A stretch of 64,000 bases of DNA from Solirubrobacteraceae bacterium (GTDB taxonomy: Bacteria; Actinomycetota; Thermoleophilia; Solirubrobacterales; Solirubrobacteraceae), in contig JANJTP010000004.1 of NCBI GenBank assembly GCA_024711025.1, positions 25,135 through 89,134 on the forward strand. Reading direction: 5' to 3'. The position numbers and the translations under genes are program-made. This document shows, one piece after another, positions 31,567 through 39,620 of the stretch. Position 1 is the stretch's first letter, and each line of letters begins with the position of its first letter. The notes beneath the pieces are model-generated. The model saw only the letters and a program-made list of their open reading frames with translations. It did no database searches and was not told the origin of the DNA.

Positions 31567-32412
31567 TCAGCGGCGTACGCGGATCGTCAGCGTCCGCAGC
31601 GTCGCCGCCCCGTCCGGCGGGTGGATCTTGACCTTCGCCTTGACGCGGTTGCTGCCGTTGCGGAGCTGGCCGGCGCGATAGCGCAGCCGGAACGCCCCGT
31701 CCTTCCCGGGGCTCGTCAGTCGTGTCGCCTGGCGACCGTTGACGTAGAACGTGACTCGCTCGATCGCGGCGCCGCGGACGACGGCCGACCCTCGGGGGCG
31801 CGGACGGCGGCTGGCGGTGAGCCGGAGGCTCTCGGCGGTCGAGCCCGTAGTGTCCGTCCCGGGAACCCGGTGCGGCCTGCGCCTGCCGAAGTCCGCCGCA
31901 TACGTCGCTCCGCGGTCGGCCGTCCGCGGCGTTCCGAGCGCGATGCCGATGCCGACGTCCTCGAAGCTCGCGCGCAGGATGTTCGCTCGATGGCCGGGGC
32001 TCTTCATCCACGCTCGGACGATCTCGGCCGGGCTTCCGAGGTACGACTCGCCCCAGGCGATGTTCTCGCCGACCAACCACGAGGTCGCCCCGGAGAGGTA
32101 GCCGGACGCCTTCAGCCGGTCCACGACGTTCGAGCCGTCGGGTGCCACGTGGTCGAAGAAGCGGCGCTCGACCATGCGCCGCGCGAATGTGCCCGATGCC
32201 CTGCGCAGGTGAGTTTCGTCGGAGAGCACTCGCAGGCCCGCGCGCGTGCGCTCGCGGTTGATCAGGCAGATCGTTGCCTGGGCGGCGTCGAGGACGTTGC
32301 CCGCCGATGGGCGAAGGTCGGCTCCCGGGCAGGGCGCGGCCACGGCGGCGCCCGGCGCACCGAGCGCGAGCGCCGTCGCCGCGAGGGCGATGGTCTTCGA
32401 CTGGGCTCGCAC
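31567..32412 (-). CDS. Secreted CAP-domain protein (SCP/PR-1 family)
   Basis: 281 residues. A signal peptide ends at about 26 (GAPGAAVA). The CAP domain (40-175) has the four conserved blocks: INRERTRAGL, RRFFDHVAPDG (the first His), LVGENIAWGES, and AWMKSPGHRANIL (the second His), as in the YkwD type. A beta-sandwich tail (about 190-281) with FYVNGRQATRL and the end LTIRVRR resembles Ig-like repeats of the other secreted proteins here. Function unknown; YkwD-like CAP proteins are linked to the wall. GTG 32412 was chosen as start because the signal peptide begins there. Confidence 0.8.
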   Translation of the reverse strand: MRAQSKTIALAATALALGAPGAAVAAPCPGADLRPSAGNVLDAAQATICLINRERTRAGLRVLSDETHLRRASGTFARRMVERRFFDHVAPDGSNVVDRLKASGYLSGATSWLVGENIAWGESYLGSPAEIVRAWMKSPGHRANILRASFEDVGIGIALGTPRTADRGATYAADFGRRRPHRVPGTDTTGSTAESLRLTASRRPRPRGSAVVRGAAIERVTFYVNGRQATRLTSPGKDGAFRLRYRAGQLRNGSNRVKAKVKIHPPDGAATLRTLTIRVRR

Positions 32413-32656
32413 GCCGTCGGCATCGGCCGTCCGGCCGGATGGGAGAGCACTACGGCTCGGGGCTGGACGGATGATCCCGCCCCGCCGGCGGTGAGCGGTG
32501 GCTTCCCGGCGCCGAACGGCGCGACGTCTCGACCTCCCGCTGGCGGACCGACTCCGTCGACGGCCCGGCAGCGGCGATGACGGCGCCGGCGCGAGGCGTC
32601 TGGCCGGCCGCGTGCCGGGACGATACCCGCGGCGGCAGGCGGCTATCGTCCCGCCC
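32413..32656. other. 244-nt control region between the CAP gene and a plus-strand gene
   Basis: No coding potential is clear. A 14-bp palindrome GCGCCGAACGGCGC (32510-32523) and several GC-rich arms could fold on either strand. I looked for c-di-AMP, c-di-GMP, cobalamin and SAM riboswitch cores on the minus strand and found none. On the plus strand TATCGT (32644-32649) is 7 nt before ATG 32657, a leaderless promoter pattern. Confidence 0.4.
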
Positions 32657-33268
32657 ATGCCGCCCAAGCCGCGCCAGATCCGCGTCGACCAGCGCAGCGC
32701 GATGGCCGAGATGCAGGCGCTCGAGCAGCGCTCGGACGAGCAGCTCGAGCGTGAGCAGAAGTACAAGTCGGCGGCTCTTGCGATCCTCGGCGCGCGTGCG
32801 GCGGAGCGCTACGACGCGAAGGTGGCCCGCAGCTACTTCCAGCGGGCGATCGCCGCCGCGCGGCCTCAGGAGCGGATGCAGATCAGGCGCATGGCGGATG
32901 CGTCGCTGGCGCTGGCCGAGCGCCGGCCCGACGACCTCAAGGCGGCGGTCCAGAGGCTCGGCCAGGAGGCCCCGTCAAGCCGCCAGCTCATGCTGCTGCG
33001 CTTCTCCGGGCTCGTCTCGCCGCCGCCCGGATCGAGCGTCTGGCTACGGGTGCGCGGCGTGCTCCTGATCCTGGCGATCGTCGTCGCGCTGCTCGCAGTC
33101 GGCTTCGGCGTCGTGAAGCTGGTGGCGCTGCCGTTCGGCGGCATCGGCAGCATCACCGCCGTCTGGGTCGGTCTGCTCGTGATCATCGTCGCGCTGGCGG
33201 CTCTGTTCCTGCTCGGCAGGCGACGCCAAAGCCGCGCGCGGGCCGCGCGCGGCGCTCCCGGCGGCTGA
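32657..33268 (+). CDS. Membrane protein with N-terminal coiled coil, unknown
   Basis: 203 residues. The first 100 are hydrophilic and helical with heptad-like spacing (SAMAEMQALEQRSDEQLEREQKY in outline), followed by a segment resembling TPR helices (ARSYFQRAIAAARPQERMQI). Two membrane helices lie near 137-157 (GVLLILAIVVALLAVGFGVV) and 168-190. The tail is basic (RRRQSRARAARG). Topology: N-terminal domain inside. Leaderless promoter pattern with TATCGT 7 nt before ATG. It starts the plus-strand run that leads to murT-gatD, 17 nt before the SRAP gene. No family recognised. Confidence 0.65.
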   Translation: MPPKPRQIRVDQRSAMAEMQALEQRSDEQLEREQKYKSAALAILGARAAERYDAKVARSYFQRAIAAARPQERMQIRRMADASLALAERRPDDLKAAVQRLGQEAPSSRQLMLLRFSGLVSPPPGSSVWLRVRGVLLILAIVVALLAVGFGVVKLVALPFGGIGSITAVWVGLLVIIVALAALFLLGRRRQSRARAARGAPGG

Positions 33269-33284
33269 CCCGCCGGCGCGCGCG

Positions 33285-33986
33285 ATGTGCGGACGCTACA
33301 CGCTGACCGCGCGGGCGCCCGACATCCTGCGCGAGCGCTTCGCGCTCGGCGACGACATCCCGCTGGAGCCGCGCTTCAACATCGCCCCCGGGCAGGACGT
33401 GCTGGCCGTGACGACACGGCGCGACGGCTCGCCGCGCGCCGAGCTGCTGCGCTGGGGCCTGGTGCCGCACCGGGTCGAGCCGTCGCGGCCGCATCGGCCG
33501 CTGATCAACGCGCGCGCCGAGACGCTCGCCGAGCGCCCGGCGTTCCGTGCCGCGTTCGCCGAGCGCCGCTGCCTGATCGTCGCCGACGGCTTCTACGAAT
33601 GGCAGTCGCGCCCGGACGGTCCCAAGCAGCCGTGGTGGATCACACGCGAGGATCGGGCGCCGTTCGCGTTCGCCGGGATATGGGCGAGCCGGCAGCCCTC
33701 CTCGGACTCTCCACCGCTGCGCACGTGCGCCATCGTCACGACCCAGGCGAACGCGCTCGTGCGCGACCTCCACGACCGGATGCCGGTGATCCTCGAGGCC
33801 CGCGACGAGCCGCGCTGGCTCGAGCGTGGAGCTTCGAGCGCCGATCTGCTCGCGCTGCTGCGGGCGCTTCCGGCGGAGCGAACGGCGCGACGGCCGGTGA
33901 GCCTGGCGGTGAACGACGTCGCCCACGACGCGCCGGACTGCATCGAGCCGGTGACGGCGCCGCCCGACGTGCCGACGCTGTTCTAG
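33285..33986 (+). CDS. SRAP-domain protein (YedK/HMCES-like)
   Basis: 233 residues. The maturation-exposed Cys2 (MCGRYTL) forms a thiazolidine crosslink with abasic sites in single-stranded DNA in this family. The other active-site residues are Asn32 (FNIAPGQ), Glu in DGFYEW (about 105) and His in LHDRMPVIL (about 163). It protects abasic sites in replication gaps. The start at ATG 33285 is fixed by the need for Cys2. Follows an unknown membrane protein by 17 nt and is followed by the lipid kinase after 25 nt. Confidence 0.92.
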   Translation: MCGRYTLTARAPDILRERFALGDDIPLEPRFNIAPGQDVLAVTTRRDGSPRAELLRWGLVPHRVEPSRPHRPLINARAETLAERPAFRAAFAERRCLIVADGFYEWQSRPDGPKQPWWITREDRAPFAFAGIWASRQPSSDSPPLRTCAIVTTQANALVRDLHDRMPVILEARDEPRWLERGASSADLLALLRALPAERTARRPVSLAVNDVAHDAPDCIEPVTAPPDVPTLF

Positions 33987-34011
33987 GCACCGTGCCCGGT
34001 ACGGTCCCGCC

Positions 34012-34896
34012 GTGCGCCGGCTGCTGCTGATCGCCAACCCGACGTCCGCCGGCGGGCGGGTGCTACGACTCCTGCCCGCGGTCCATGCGCGGCTGGATGA
34101 GCTGGGGCTCGTCCACCGGACGGCGATCACGCGCGATCTGGCGCATGCCCGCGAGCTGACGCTCGAGGCGCTGACCGTCGGCGAGACGCCCGTCGCGTTC
34201 TCCGGCGACGGCGTGGCCGGCGCCGTCGCCGGGGCGGCGTCGACCCTGCCGGACTCGACCTTCGGCATCCTGCCCGGCGGGAGCGGCAACGACTTCTGCC
34301 GCCACGTGGGAATCCCACGCGACGCGCTGGCCGCATGCGCCGTGCTGGCGCACGGCGAGCCGCACCCGATCGACCTGGGCGAGGCGGGGGGCTCGCGATT
34401 CCTCGGGATCGCGAGCCTGGGCTTCGACTCCGAGGCCAACGCGGTCGCGAACGCCGCGCCGCGGGCGCTTGGGCGCGGCATCTACCTCTACGGCGCGCTC
34501 GTCGCGCTGGCGCGCTGGCGCCCGGCGGAGTTCGAGGTCAGCGCCGACGGCCGACTCGAGCGGTTCGAGGGATGGTCCGTGATCTGCGCGAACTCGAGCG
34601 TCTACGGTGGGGGCATGTACGTCGCCCCGGACGCTCGCGTGGACGACGGCCTGCTCGATTTGGTGCTGATCCGCAAGACCGGTCGCGCCCGCTTCCTGCG
34701 CAGCCTGCCCAAGGTCTTCAACGGCTCCCACGTGCGCGACGCGAACGTGAGCGTCCTGCGGGCGCGCGAGGCGCGGGTGAGCGCCAGCCGCCCGTTCGCG
34801 GTCTTCGCTGACGGCGATCCGATCGCGAAGCTGCCCGTGACGGTGCGCGTGCTGCCCGCCGCGGTGCGCCTCCTACGGCCGGCGGCGGCCGCGTGA
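34012..34896 (+). CDS. Diacylglycerol/lipid kinase-family protein
   Basis: 294 residues. The DAGK catalytic domain shows IANPTSAGG, the nucleotide loop AFSGDGVAGAV (usual G-G-D-G-T, here S-G-D-G-V at 64-68) and GILPGGSGNDFCRHVG. Family members phosphorylate diacylglycerol, undecaprenol-like or sphingoid lipids. The altered glycine loop could affect ATP use. The start codon of murT overlaps its stop (GTGA), so the product is made with MurT; a link to lipid II or carrier-lipid metabolism is plausible by context only. TACGGT (34000-34005) lies six nt before GTG 34012. Confidence 0.85.
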   Translation: MRRLLLIANPTSAGGRVLRLLPAVHARLDELGLVHRTAITRDLAHARELTLEALTVGETPVAFSGDGVAGAVAGAASTLPDSTFGILPGGSGNDFCRHVGIPRDALAACAVLAHGEPHPIDLGEAGGSRFLGIASLGFDSEANAVANAAPRALGRGIYLYGALVALARWRPAEFEVSADGRLERFEGWSVICANSSVYGGGMYVAPDARVDDGLLDLVLIRKTGRARFLRSLPKVFNGSHVRDANVSVLRAREARVSASRPFAVFADGDPIAKLPVTVRVLPAAVRLLRPAAAA

Positions 34897-36269
34897 GCCG
34901 GCTCGGTCCGCGTACGCGGCTGGCCGTCGCCGCGGCGCGCGGCGCAGCGGTCCTATCGCGGCGGGCGGGCCGTGGAGGCACGAGCCTTCCCGGGAAGGTG
35001 CTGCTGCGGATCGATCCCGACGCGGTCCGGCGGCTCGCCGCCCGCCTGCCGCGCGGCAGCGCCGCGATCTCGGCGACCAACGGCAAGACGACGACGGCGG
35101 CGATGGTGGCCGCGATCCTGGAGCGAGGCGGCACGCGGCTCGTGCACAACCGCGCCGGGGCGAACATGGCCGGCGGGGTGGCCGCGTCGCTGCTCGACGG
35201 ACGCGGCGACCTGGGGCTGTTCGAGGTCGACGAGATGTGGCTCGACGGGGTCGTGCGCGACCTGCGCCCTCGGGCGCTGCTGCTCGGGAACCTGCTGCGC
35301 GACCAGCTCGACCGCTACGGCGAGCTCGACGCGATCGCCGACCGCTGGGCTGCGCTCGCCGCGTCCGGTGCGGCCCGTCGCATGGTGCTGAACGCCGACG
35401 ACCCTACGGTCGCCGACCTGGCACGGCTCGCGCCGGCGGACGGCGAGCCGCCGATCCTGTTCGGCGTGGAGGACGACGGCGTCGCGCTGGCGGTCCTGCA
35501 GCACGCGTCCGACGCGACGCATTGCCGGCGCTGCGGGGCGCCCTACGCCTACGAGGCCCACTACCTGGGCCATCTGGGCCGCTACCGCTGCGAGTCCTGT
35601 GGCGCGCGGCGACCGGAGCCCCACGTCGTCGCGCGCGATATCCGACTCGACGGGATCCGCGGTGCGAACTTCCAGCTCACGTTACCGGACGTGGCGGGAC
35701 CGCTCCCGATCCGCCTCGAGCTGCCGGGGCTGTACAACGTCTACAACGCGCTCGGCGCCGCCGCGCTCGCGACCGCGCTCGGCGCGTCCCCCGCCGACAT
35801 CGCCGCCGGCCTGCAGGCGGTGCGTCCCGCGTTCGGCCGCGCCGAGCGCGTACGGCTGCCCGGGCGCGACGTGGCGATCCTGCTCGTCAAGAACCCGGCC
35901 GGGGCGAACGAGGTGCTGCGCACGCTCGCTCTCGAGGACGGCGAGCACGACGTGCTGGCCGTGCTCAACGACCGGATCGCCGACGGGCGCGACGTGAGCT
36001 GGATCTGGGATGCGGACGTCGAGCTGCTCGCGCCCCACGTACGCCGCGTCGTCTGCTCGGGGACGCGTGCGCCGGAGATGGCCGTGCGGATGAAGTACGC
36101 GGGCGTGCCGAGCGAGCGCATCGTCGTCGAAGAGCGGATCGACCGGGCACTCGACGACGCCGCCGAGCACGCCGACGGGCCGCTCTATGCGCTGCCGACG
36201 TACACGGCGATGCTCGAGCTGCGCGCGCTGCTCGTCGCGCGGGGCGCCGCCGAGGGGTCGTTCGCATGA
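34893..36269 (+). CDS. murT: Lipid II isoglutaminyl synthase, MurT subunit
   Basis: 458 residues. The Mur ligase core has ATNGKTTT (61-68) for ATP. A four-cysteine zinc ribbon is inserted at Cys211, Cys214, Cys233, Cys236. The C-terminal DUF1727 domain starts near 325 and includes DVSWIWD, with Asp367 matching the residue that completes the GatD catalytic triad. MurT-GatD amidates the D-glutamate of lipid II to D-isoglutamine, needed for efficient cross-linking. GTG start overlaps the kinase stop by 4 nt; its own stop overlaps the methyltransferase ATG (ATGA). Confidence 0.95.
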   Translation: MSRLGPRTRLAVAAARGAAVLSRRAGRGGTSLPGKVLLRIDPDAVRRLAARLPRGSAAISATNGKTTTAAMVAAILERGGTRLVHNRAGANMAGGVAASLLDGRGDLGLFEVDEMWLDGVVRDLRPRALLLGNLLRDQLDRYGELDAIADRWAALAASGAARRMVLNADDPTVADLARLAPADGEPPILFGVEDDGVALAVLQHASDATHCRRCGAPYAYEAHYLGHLGRYRCESCGARRPEPHVVARDIRLDGIRGANFQLTLPDVAGPLPIRLELPGLYNVYNALGAAALATALGASPADIAAGLQAVRPAFGRAERVRLPGRDVAILLVKNPAGANEVLRTLALEDGEHDVLAVLNDRIADGRDVSWIWDADVELLAPHVRRVVCSGTRAPEMAVRMKYAGVPSERIVVEERIDRALDDAAEHADGPLYALPTYTAMLELRALLVARGAAEGSFA

Positions 36270-37006
36270 GCGCGCTCCCCCCCGCGGTGATCTGGCACGA
36301 CCTGGAGTGCGGCTCGTACACCGCCGACCTGAGCCTGTGGCGCGAGCTGGCCGACGACGCCCCGGGGCCGCTGCTCGACGTGGGTGCGGGCACCGGACGG
36401 GTTGCGCTCGACCTCGCCGCGCGCGGCCACGACGTCGTCGCGCTCGACGCCGACGACGAACTGCTTGCTGCGCTGCACACGCGTGCGCGGGCCGCGGGCG
36501 CTTCGGTCGAGGCGGTCCGCGCCGACGCGCGCGAGATGGCCCTCGGCCGCTCATTCGCGCTCATCCTCGTGCCGATGCAGACCGTTCAGCTGCTCGGCGG
36601 AGCGCCCGGGCGCGCCGCGTTCCTCGCGTGCGCCAGAGCGCATCTGAGCCCCGGAGGGCTGCTGGCGATCGCGATCGCCGATGGGCGCGAGGCGATCCTC
36701 GACGAGGACGGCGTCGTACCCGAGGCGCCGCGCCCCGACGTCTGCGAGCTCGACGGGGTCGTCTACACGAGCCACCCGCTGGCAGTCGTCGACGAGGGGC
36801 CAGCGGTCCGCATCGAGCGGCTGCGCGAGATCGCGGCGCCGGGACGGCGCGCGGTCGTGGAGCGCGACGTGATCCGCCTGGAGTCCCTTTCGGCGGCCAC
36901 GCTCGAGCAGGAGGGGCGCATGGCCGGGCTCGCCGTCCGCGAGCGCCGCGCGGTCCCCGAGACCGACGAGCACGTCGGATCGACCGTGGTGATGCTCGGT
37001 GGCTGA
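36266..37006 (+). CDS. Class I SAM-dependent methyltransferase between murT and gatD
   Basis: 246 residues. Rossmann-type SAM domain with motif I LLDVGAGTGRVALDLAARG (35-53 area), VVALDADDELL as the acidic loop after strand 2, and SFALILVPMQTVQLLGG as motif IV. No substrate is evident; the same fold serves small molecules, lipids and proteins. It overlaps murT by 4 nt (ATGA) and gatD by 8 nt, so the three genes are translationally coupled. Placement between two subunits of one enzyme is unusual and suggests a wall-related substrate, though this is inference. Confidence 0.8.
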   Translation: MSALPPAVIWHDLECGSYTADLSLWRELADDAPGPLLDVGAGTGRVALDLAARGHDVVALDADDELLAALHTRARAAGASVEAVRADAREMALGRSFALILVPMQTVQLLGGAPGRAAFLACARAHLSPGGLLAIAIADGREAILDEDGVVPEAPRPDVCELDGVVYTSHPLAVVDEGPAVRIERLREIAAPGRRAVVERDVIRLESLSAATLEQEGRMAGLAVRERRAVPETDEHVGSTVVMLGG

Positions 37007-37742
37007 CCGCGTGCTGCGCGTATGCGCGCTGTACCCCGACCTGCTCAGCATCTACGCCGATCGCGGCAACCTGCTGCTGATCGAGCGGCGCTGCGCCTGG
37101 CGCGGGATCGGCGTGGAGCTGCGCTCGGTCGGCCTCGGTCAGCGCCTCGACCCCGACGAGCACGACCTGCTCTATCTCGGAGGTGGTCAGGACCGCGACC
37201 AGGCGCTGTGCGCGAGGGACATCGCCGAGGTCAAGCGAGACGCGCTCCACGCCGCCGCCGAGCGCGGCGTCGTGATTCTCGCCGTGTGCGGCGGCTATCA
37301 GCTCCTGGGCCACTCGTACCGGCTCGGTGGGGAGTCGCTGCCCGGCGCGGGGCTGCTCGACGTCACGACCGTACGTGAGGAGGGCCCGCGGCTGATCGGC
37401 AACGTGGCGATCGAGGTCGAGCTGCCGCAGGCCGACGGCCCGCGCGTGCTGGCAGGATTCGAGAACCACGGCGGGCGGACCGTGCTCGGCCCCGACGAGG
37501 AGCCGCTCGGGCGAGTCCTTCGCGGCCATGGGAACGACGGGCGCTCGGGGCACGAGGGAGCGCGTCGCGGCAACGTGATCGGCACGTACATGCACGGGCC
37601 GCTGCTGCCGAAGAACGCCTGGCTGGCCGACTGGCTCGTGCAGCGCGCGCTCGGGCTCGACGAGCCGCTGGCGCCGCTCGACGACGCGCTCGAGGATGCC
37701 GCGCACGCCTGTGCGCGGCGGGCCGCCGGCGTCCCGGCCTGA
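36999..37742 (+). CDS. gatD: Lipid II isoglutaminyl synthase, glutaminase subunit GatD
   Basis: 247 residues, class I glutamine amidotransferase fold. Nucleophile Cys97 in LAVCGGYQLLG and catalytic His199 in TYMHGPLLPKN; the third catalytic residue comes from MurT. It hydrolyses glutamine and passes ammonia to MurT for amidation of lipid II. GTG 36999 overlaps the methyltransferase by 8 nt. The usual order murT-gatD is interrupted here by that gene. Downstream 37743-37857 holds only the MazG promoter. Confidence 0.93.
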   Translation: MADRVLRVCALYPDLLSIYADRGNLLLIERRCAWRGIGVELRSVGLGQRLDPDEHDLLYLGGGQDRDQALCARDIAEVKRDALHAAAERGVVILAVCGGYQLLGHSYRLGGESLPGAGLLDVTTVREEGPRLIGNVAIEVELPQADGPRVLAGFENHGGRTVLGPDEEPLGRVLRGHGNDGRSGHEGARRGNVIGTYMHGPLLPKNAWLADWLVQRALGLDEPLAPLDDALEDAAHACARRAAGVPA

Positions 37743-37857
37743 CCGGCGCGCATACCGGTCCACGGCTTGGTGTGCCCGCCCGTCGGACGGCGCCGGCCCG
37801 CGCGGCCGGCCGGGCTCAGGCGGCGCGCCGTCCACGCGGGGCGCTAGCGTCGAGGCC

Positions 37858-38190
37858 ATGACGACGCTCGCCGACTACCAGCTGCGCTCGCGTGCCACCG
37901 CGGTCTATCCCGGCGCCGGCGAGAATCTGCTCTACCCCACTCTCGGCCTCTGCGGCGAGGCGGGCGAGGTGGCCGAGAAGGTCAAGAAGATGGTTCGCGA
38001 CGACGGCGGCGTGCTCAGCGACGAGCGGCGAGCGGCGCTCGCCGGCGAGCTCGGCGACGTGCTGTGGTACGCCGCGCAGGTCGCGACCGAGGCCGGCCTG
38101 GACCTGGGAGCGGTCGCGGAGGCGAACCTGGAGAAGCTGCGCTCGCGCCAGGACCGGGGGCGCCTGCACGGCAGCGGCGACGGGCGCTGA
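37858..38190 (+). CDS. MazG-like nucleoside triphosphate pyrophosphohydrolase
   Basis: 110 residues, single all-alpha NTP-PPase domain. The metal-binding pattern E-x2-E ... E-x2-D is present as GLCGEAGEVAEKVKK and ELGDVLWYAAQV. The single-domain MazG-like type often cleans non-canonical or damaged NTPs. TAGCGT (37845-37850) is 7 nt before ATG 37858 with no Shine-Dalgarno, the leaderless pattern. It is convergent with hflX. Confidence 0.88.
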   Translation: MTTLADYQLRSRATAVYPGAGENLLYPTLGLCGEAGEVAEKVKKMVRDDGGVLSDERRAALAGELGDVLWYAAQVATEAGLDLGAVAEANLEKLRSRQDRGRLHGSGDGR

Positions 38191-38241
38191 GCGGCGGCCG
38201 GCCGGGCCCGCTCGCGGAGGGCGGCGCCGGCAGGCTCGACG

Positions 38242-39546
38242 TCAGTCGCGCGAGCCGACGGCGAACCGTGCGAATCGCTCGGCCACGGTGCCCGGCACGA
38301 GCGCCGTCACGCGCACGCCCTCGGGCGTGTCGGTCCGCTCGAGATCGCCGGCGATCTCATGGAGCTCGGCGAGTCGGCCGCCCTCTGCGTAAGGCAGCAG
38401 CAGGTCGACCGTCCGCATCCTCCGCGCGAACTCGTCCTCGATGCGCTCCGCAAGGCGCTCGACGCCGTCGCCGGTCGCCGCCGACACCAGCACGGCGTCC
38501 GGATGCAGACGGCGCAGCTCGGCACGCCGCTCGGCGTCGAGCGCGTCGGCCTTGTTGAGGACGAGCAGCCGGGGTCGCTCGCCGGCGCCGATCTCCTCCA
38601 GGACCTCGTCGACCGCGGCGAGCATCGCCGGCATCTCCCGCTCGTCGACGGACGCGTCGACTACGTGCAGCACGAGGTCCGCGATCCGCGTCTCTTCGAG
38701 CGTCGCACCGAACGCCTCGACGAGCTGGTGGGGCAGCTTGCGGATGAAGCCGACGGTGTCGGTCAGCAGGTACGGGCGCCCGTCGAGCCGCATGACCCTC
38801 GTCGTCGGGTCGAGCGTGTGGAACAGCCGGTCGCGGACGCCCACGTCGGCGCCGGTCAGCCGGTTCAGGAGCGTCGACTTGCCGGCGTTCGTGTACCCGG
38901 CGAGCGCGATCCTCGGGAGCCCGGCTCGCTCGCGCTCGGCGCGCATCACCTGGCGCGAGCCCTTCACGTGCGCCAGGCGCCGCTTCAAGGCGGAGATCCT
39001 GTCGCGCGCGAGCCGACGGTCGGTCTCGATCTGCGACTCGCCCGGGCCGCGCGTGCCGATCCCGCCGCCGAGACGCTCGAGGTGCGTCCACAGCCCGCGC
39101 ATGCGCGCGAGGTTGTACTCGAGCTGCGCCAGCTCCACCTGGAGCTTGCCCTCGGCGCTGTGCGCGTGGCCGGCGAAGATGTCGAGGATCACCGTCGTGC
39201 GATCGACGACCGGCAGCCCGAGCTCGCGCTCGAGGTTGCGCTCCTGGCGCGGGCTCAGCTCGTCGTCGCAGGCGACGACGTTGGCGTCGGCCTGGCGCGC
39301 CAGCTCCTTCACCTCCTCGAGCTTGCCGGGACCGAGGTAGGTGTTCGGGTGCGGCTGGTCGCGATGCTGCACCTCCTGGCCGACGACCGCGACGCCTGCC
39401 GTGCGCAGCAGCTCGCGAAGCTCCGCGAGGTCGTCGCCCTGCTCGAGCACGGCGATGCAGAACGCGCGCTGCCTCGCGCGCCCCCGGCGGGGCTCTCCGG
39501 GGCGCTGTGTCGGCGTCGTACGTCCGTGGCGGGTGCGTTCCTGCAA
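38242..39546 (-). CDS. hflX: GTPase HflX
   Basis: 434 residues. N-terminal HflX domain (HPNTYLGPGKLEEV, then VVACDDELSPRQERNLE) and GTPase domain with G1 GYTNAGKST, G3 DTVGFIRKLP and G4 NKAD. HflX splits stalled or hibernating 70S ribosomes. The N-terminal extension (RHGRTTPTQRPGEPRRGRARQ) is basic. No ATG is available; TTG 39546 follows TAGACT by 9 nt, and a downstream start is possible. Divergent from dapE. Confidence 0.93.
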   Translation of the reverse strand: MQERTRHGRTTPTQRPGEPRRGRARQRAFCIAVLEQGDDLAELRELLRTAGVAVVGQEVQHRDQPHPNTYLGPGKLEEVKELARQADANVVACDDELSPRQERNLERELGLPVVDRTTVILDIFAGHAHSAEGKLQVELAQLEYNLARMRGLWTHLERLGGGIGTRGPGESQIETDRRLARDRISALKRRLAHVKGSRQVMRAERERAGLPRIALAGYTNAGKSTLLNRLTGADVGVRDRLFHTLDPTTRVMRLDGRPYLLTDTVGFIRKLPHQLVEAFGATLEETRIADLVLHVVDASVDEREMPAMLAAVDEVLEEIGAGERPRLLVLNKADALDAERRAELRRLHPDAVLVSAATGDGVERLAERIEDEFARRMRTVDLLLPYAEGGRLAELHEIAGDLERTDTPEGVRVTALVPGTVAERFARFAVGSRD

Positions 39547-39620
39547 GCGACACCGAGTCTAGAGGCGGCTCGGCGCCGGTCGAGCTGCGTGCGAGCCGCG
39601 CGGGCGCTAGCGTGCCGCCC

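Noticed and set aside
32413..32560. c-di-GMP or cobalamin riboswitch upstream of the CAP gene
   Set aside because: GGGAAGCC and GC-rich stems recall parts of these, but the cores are absent.
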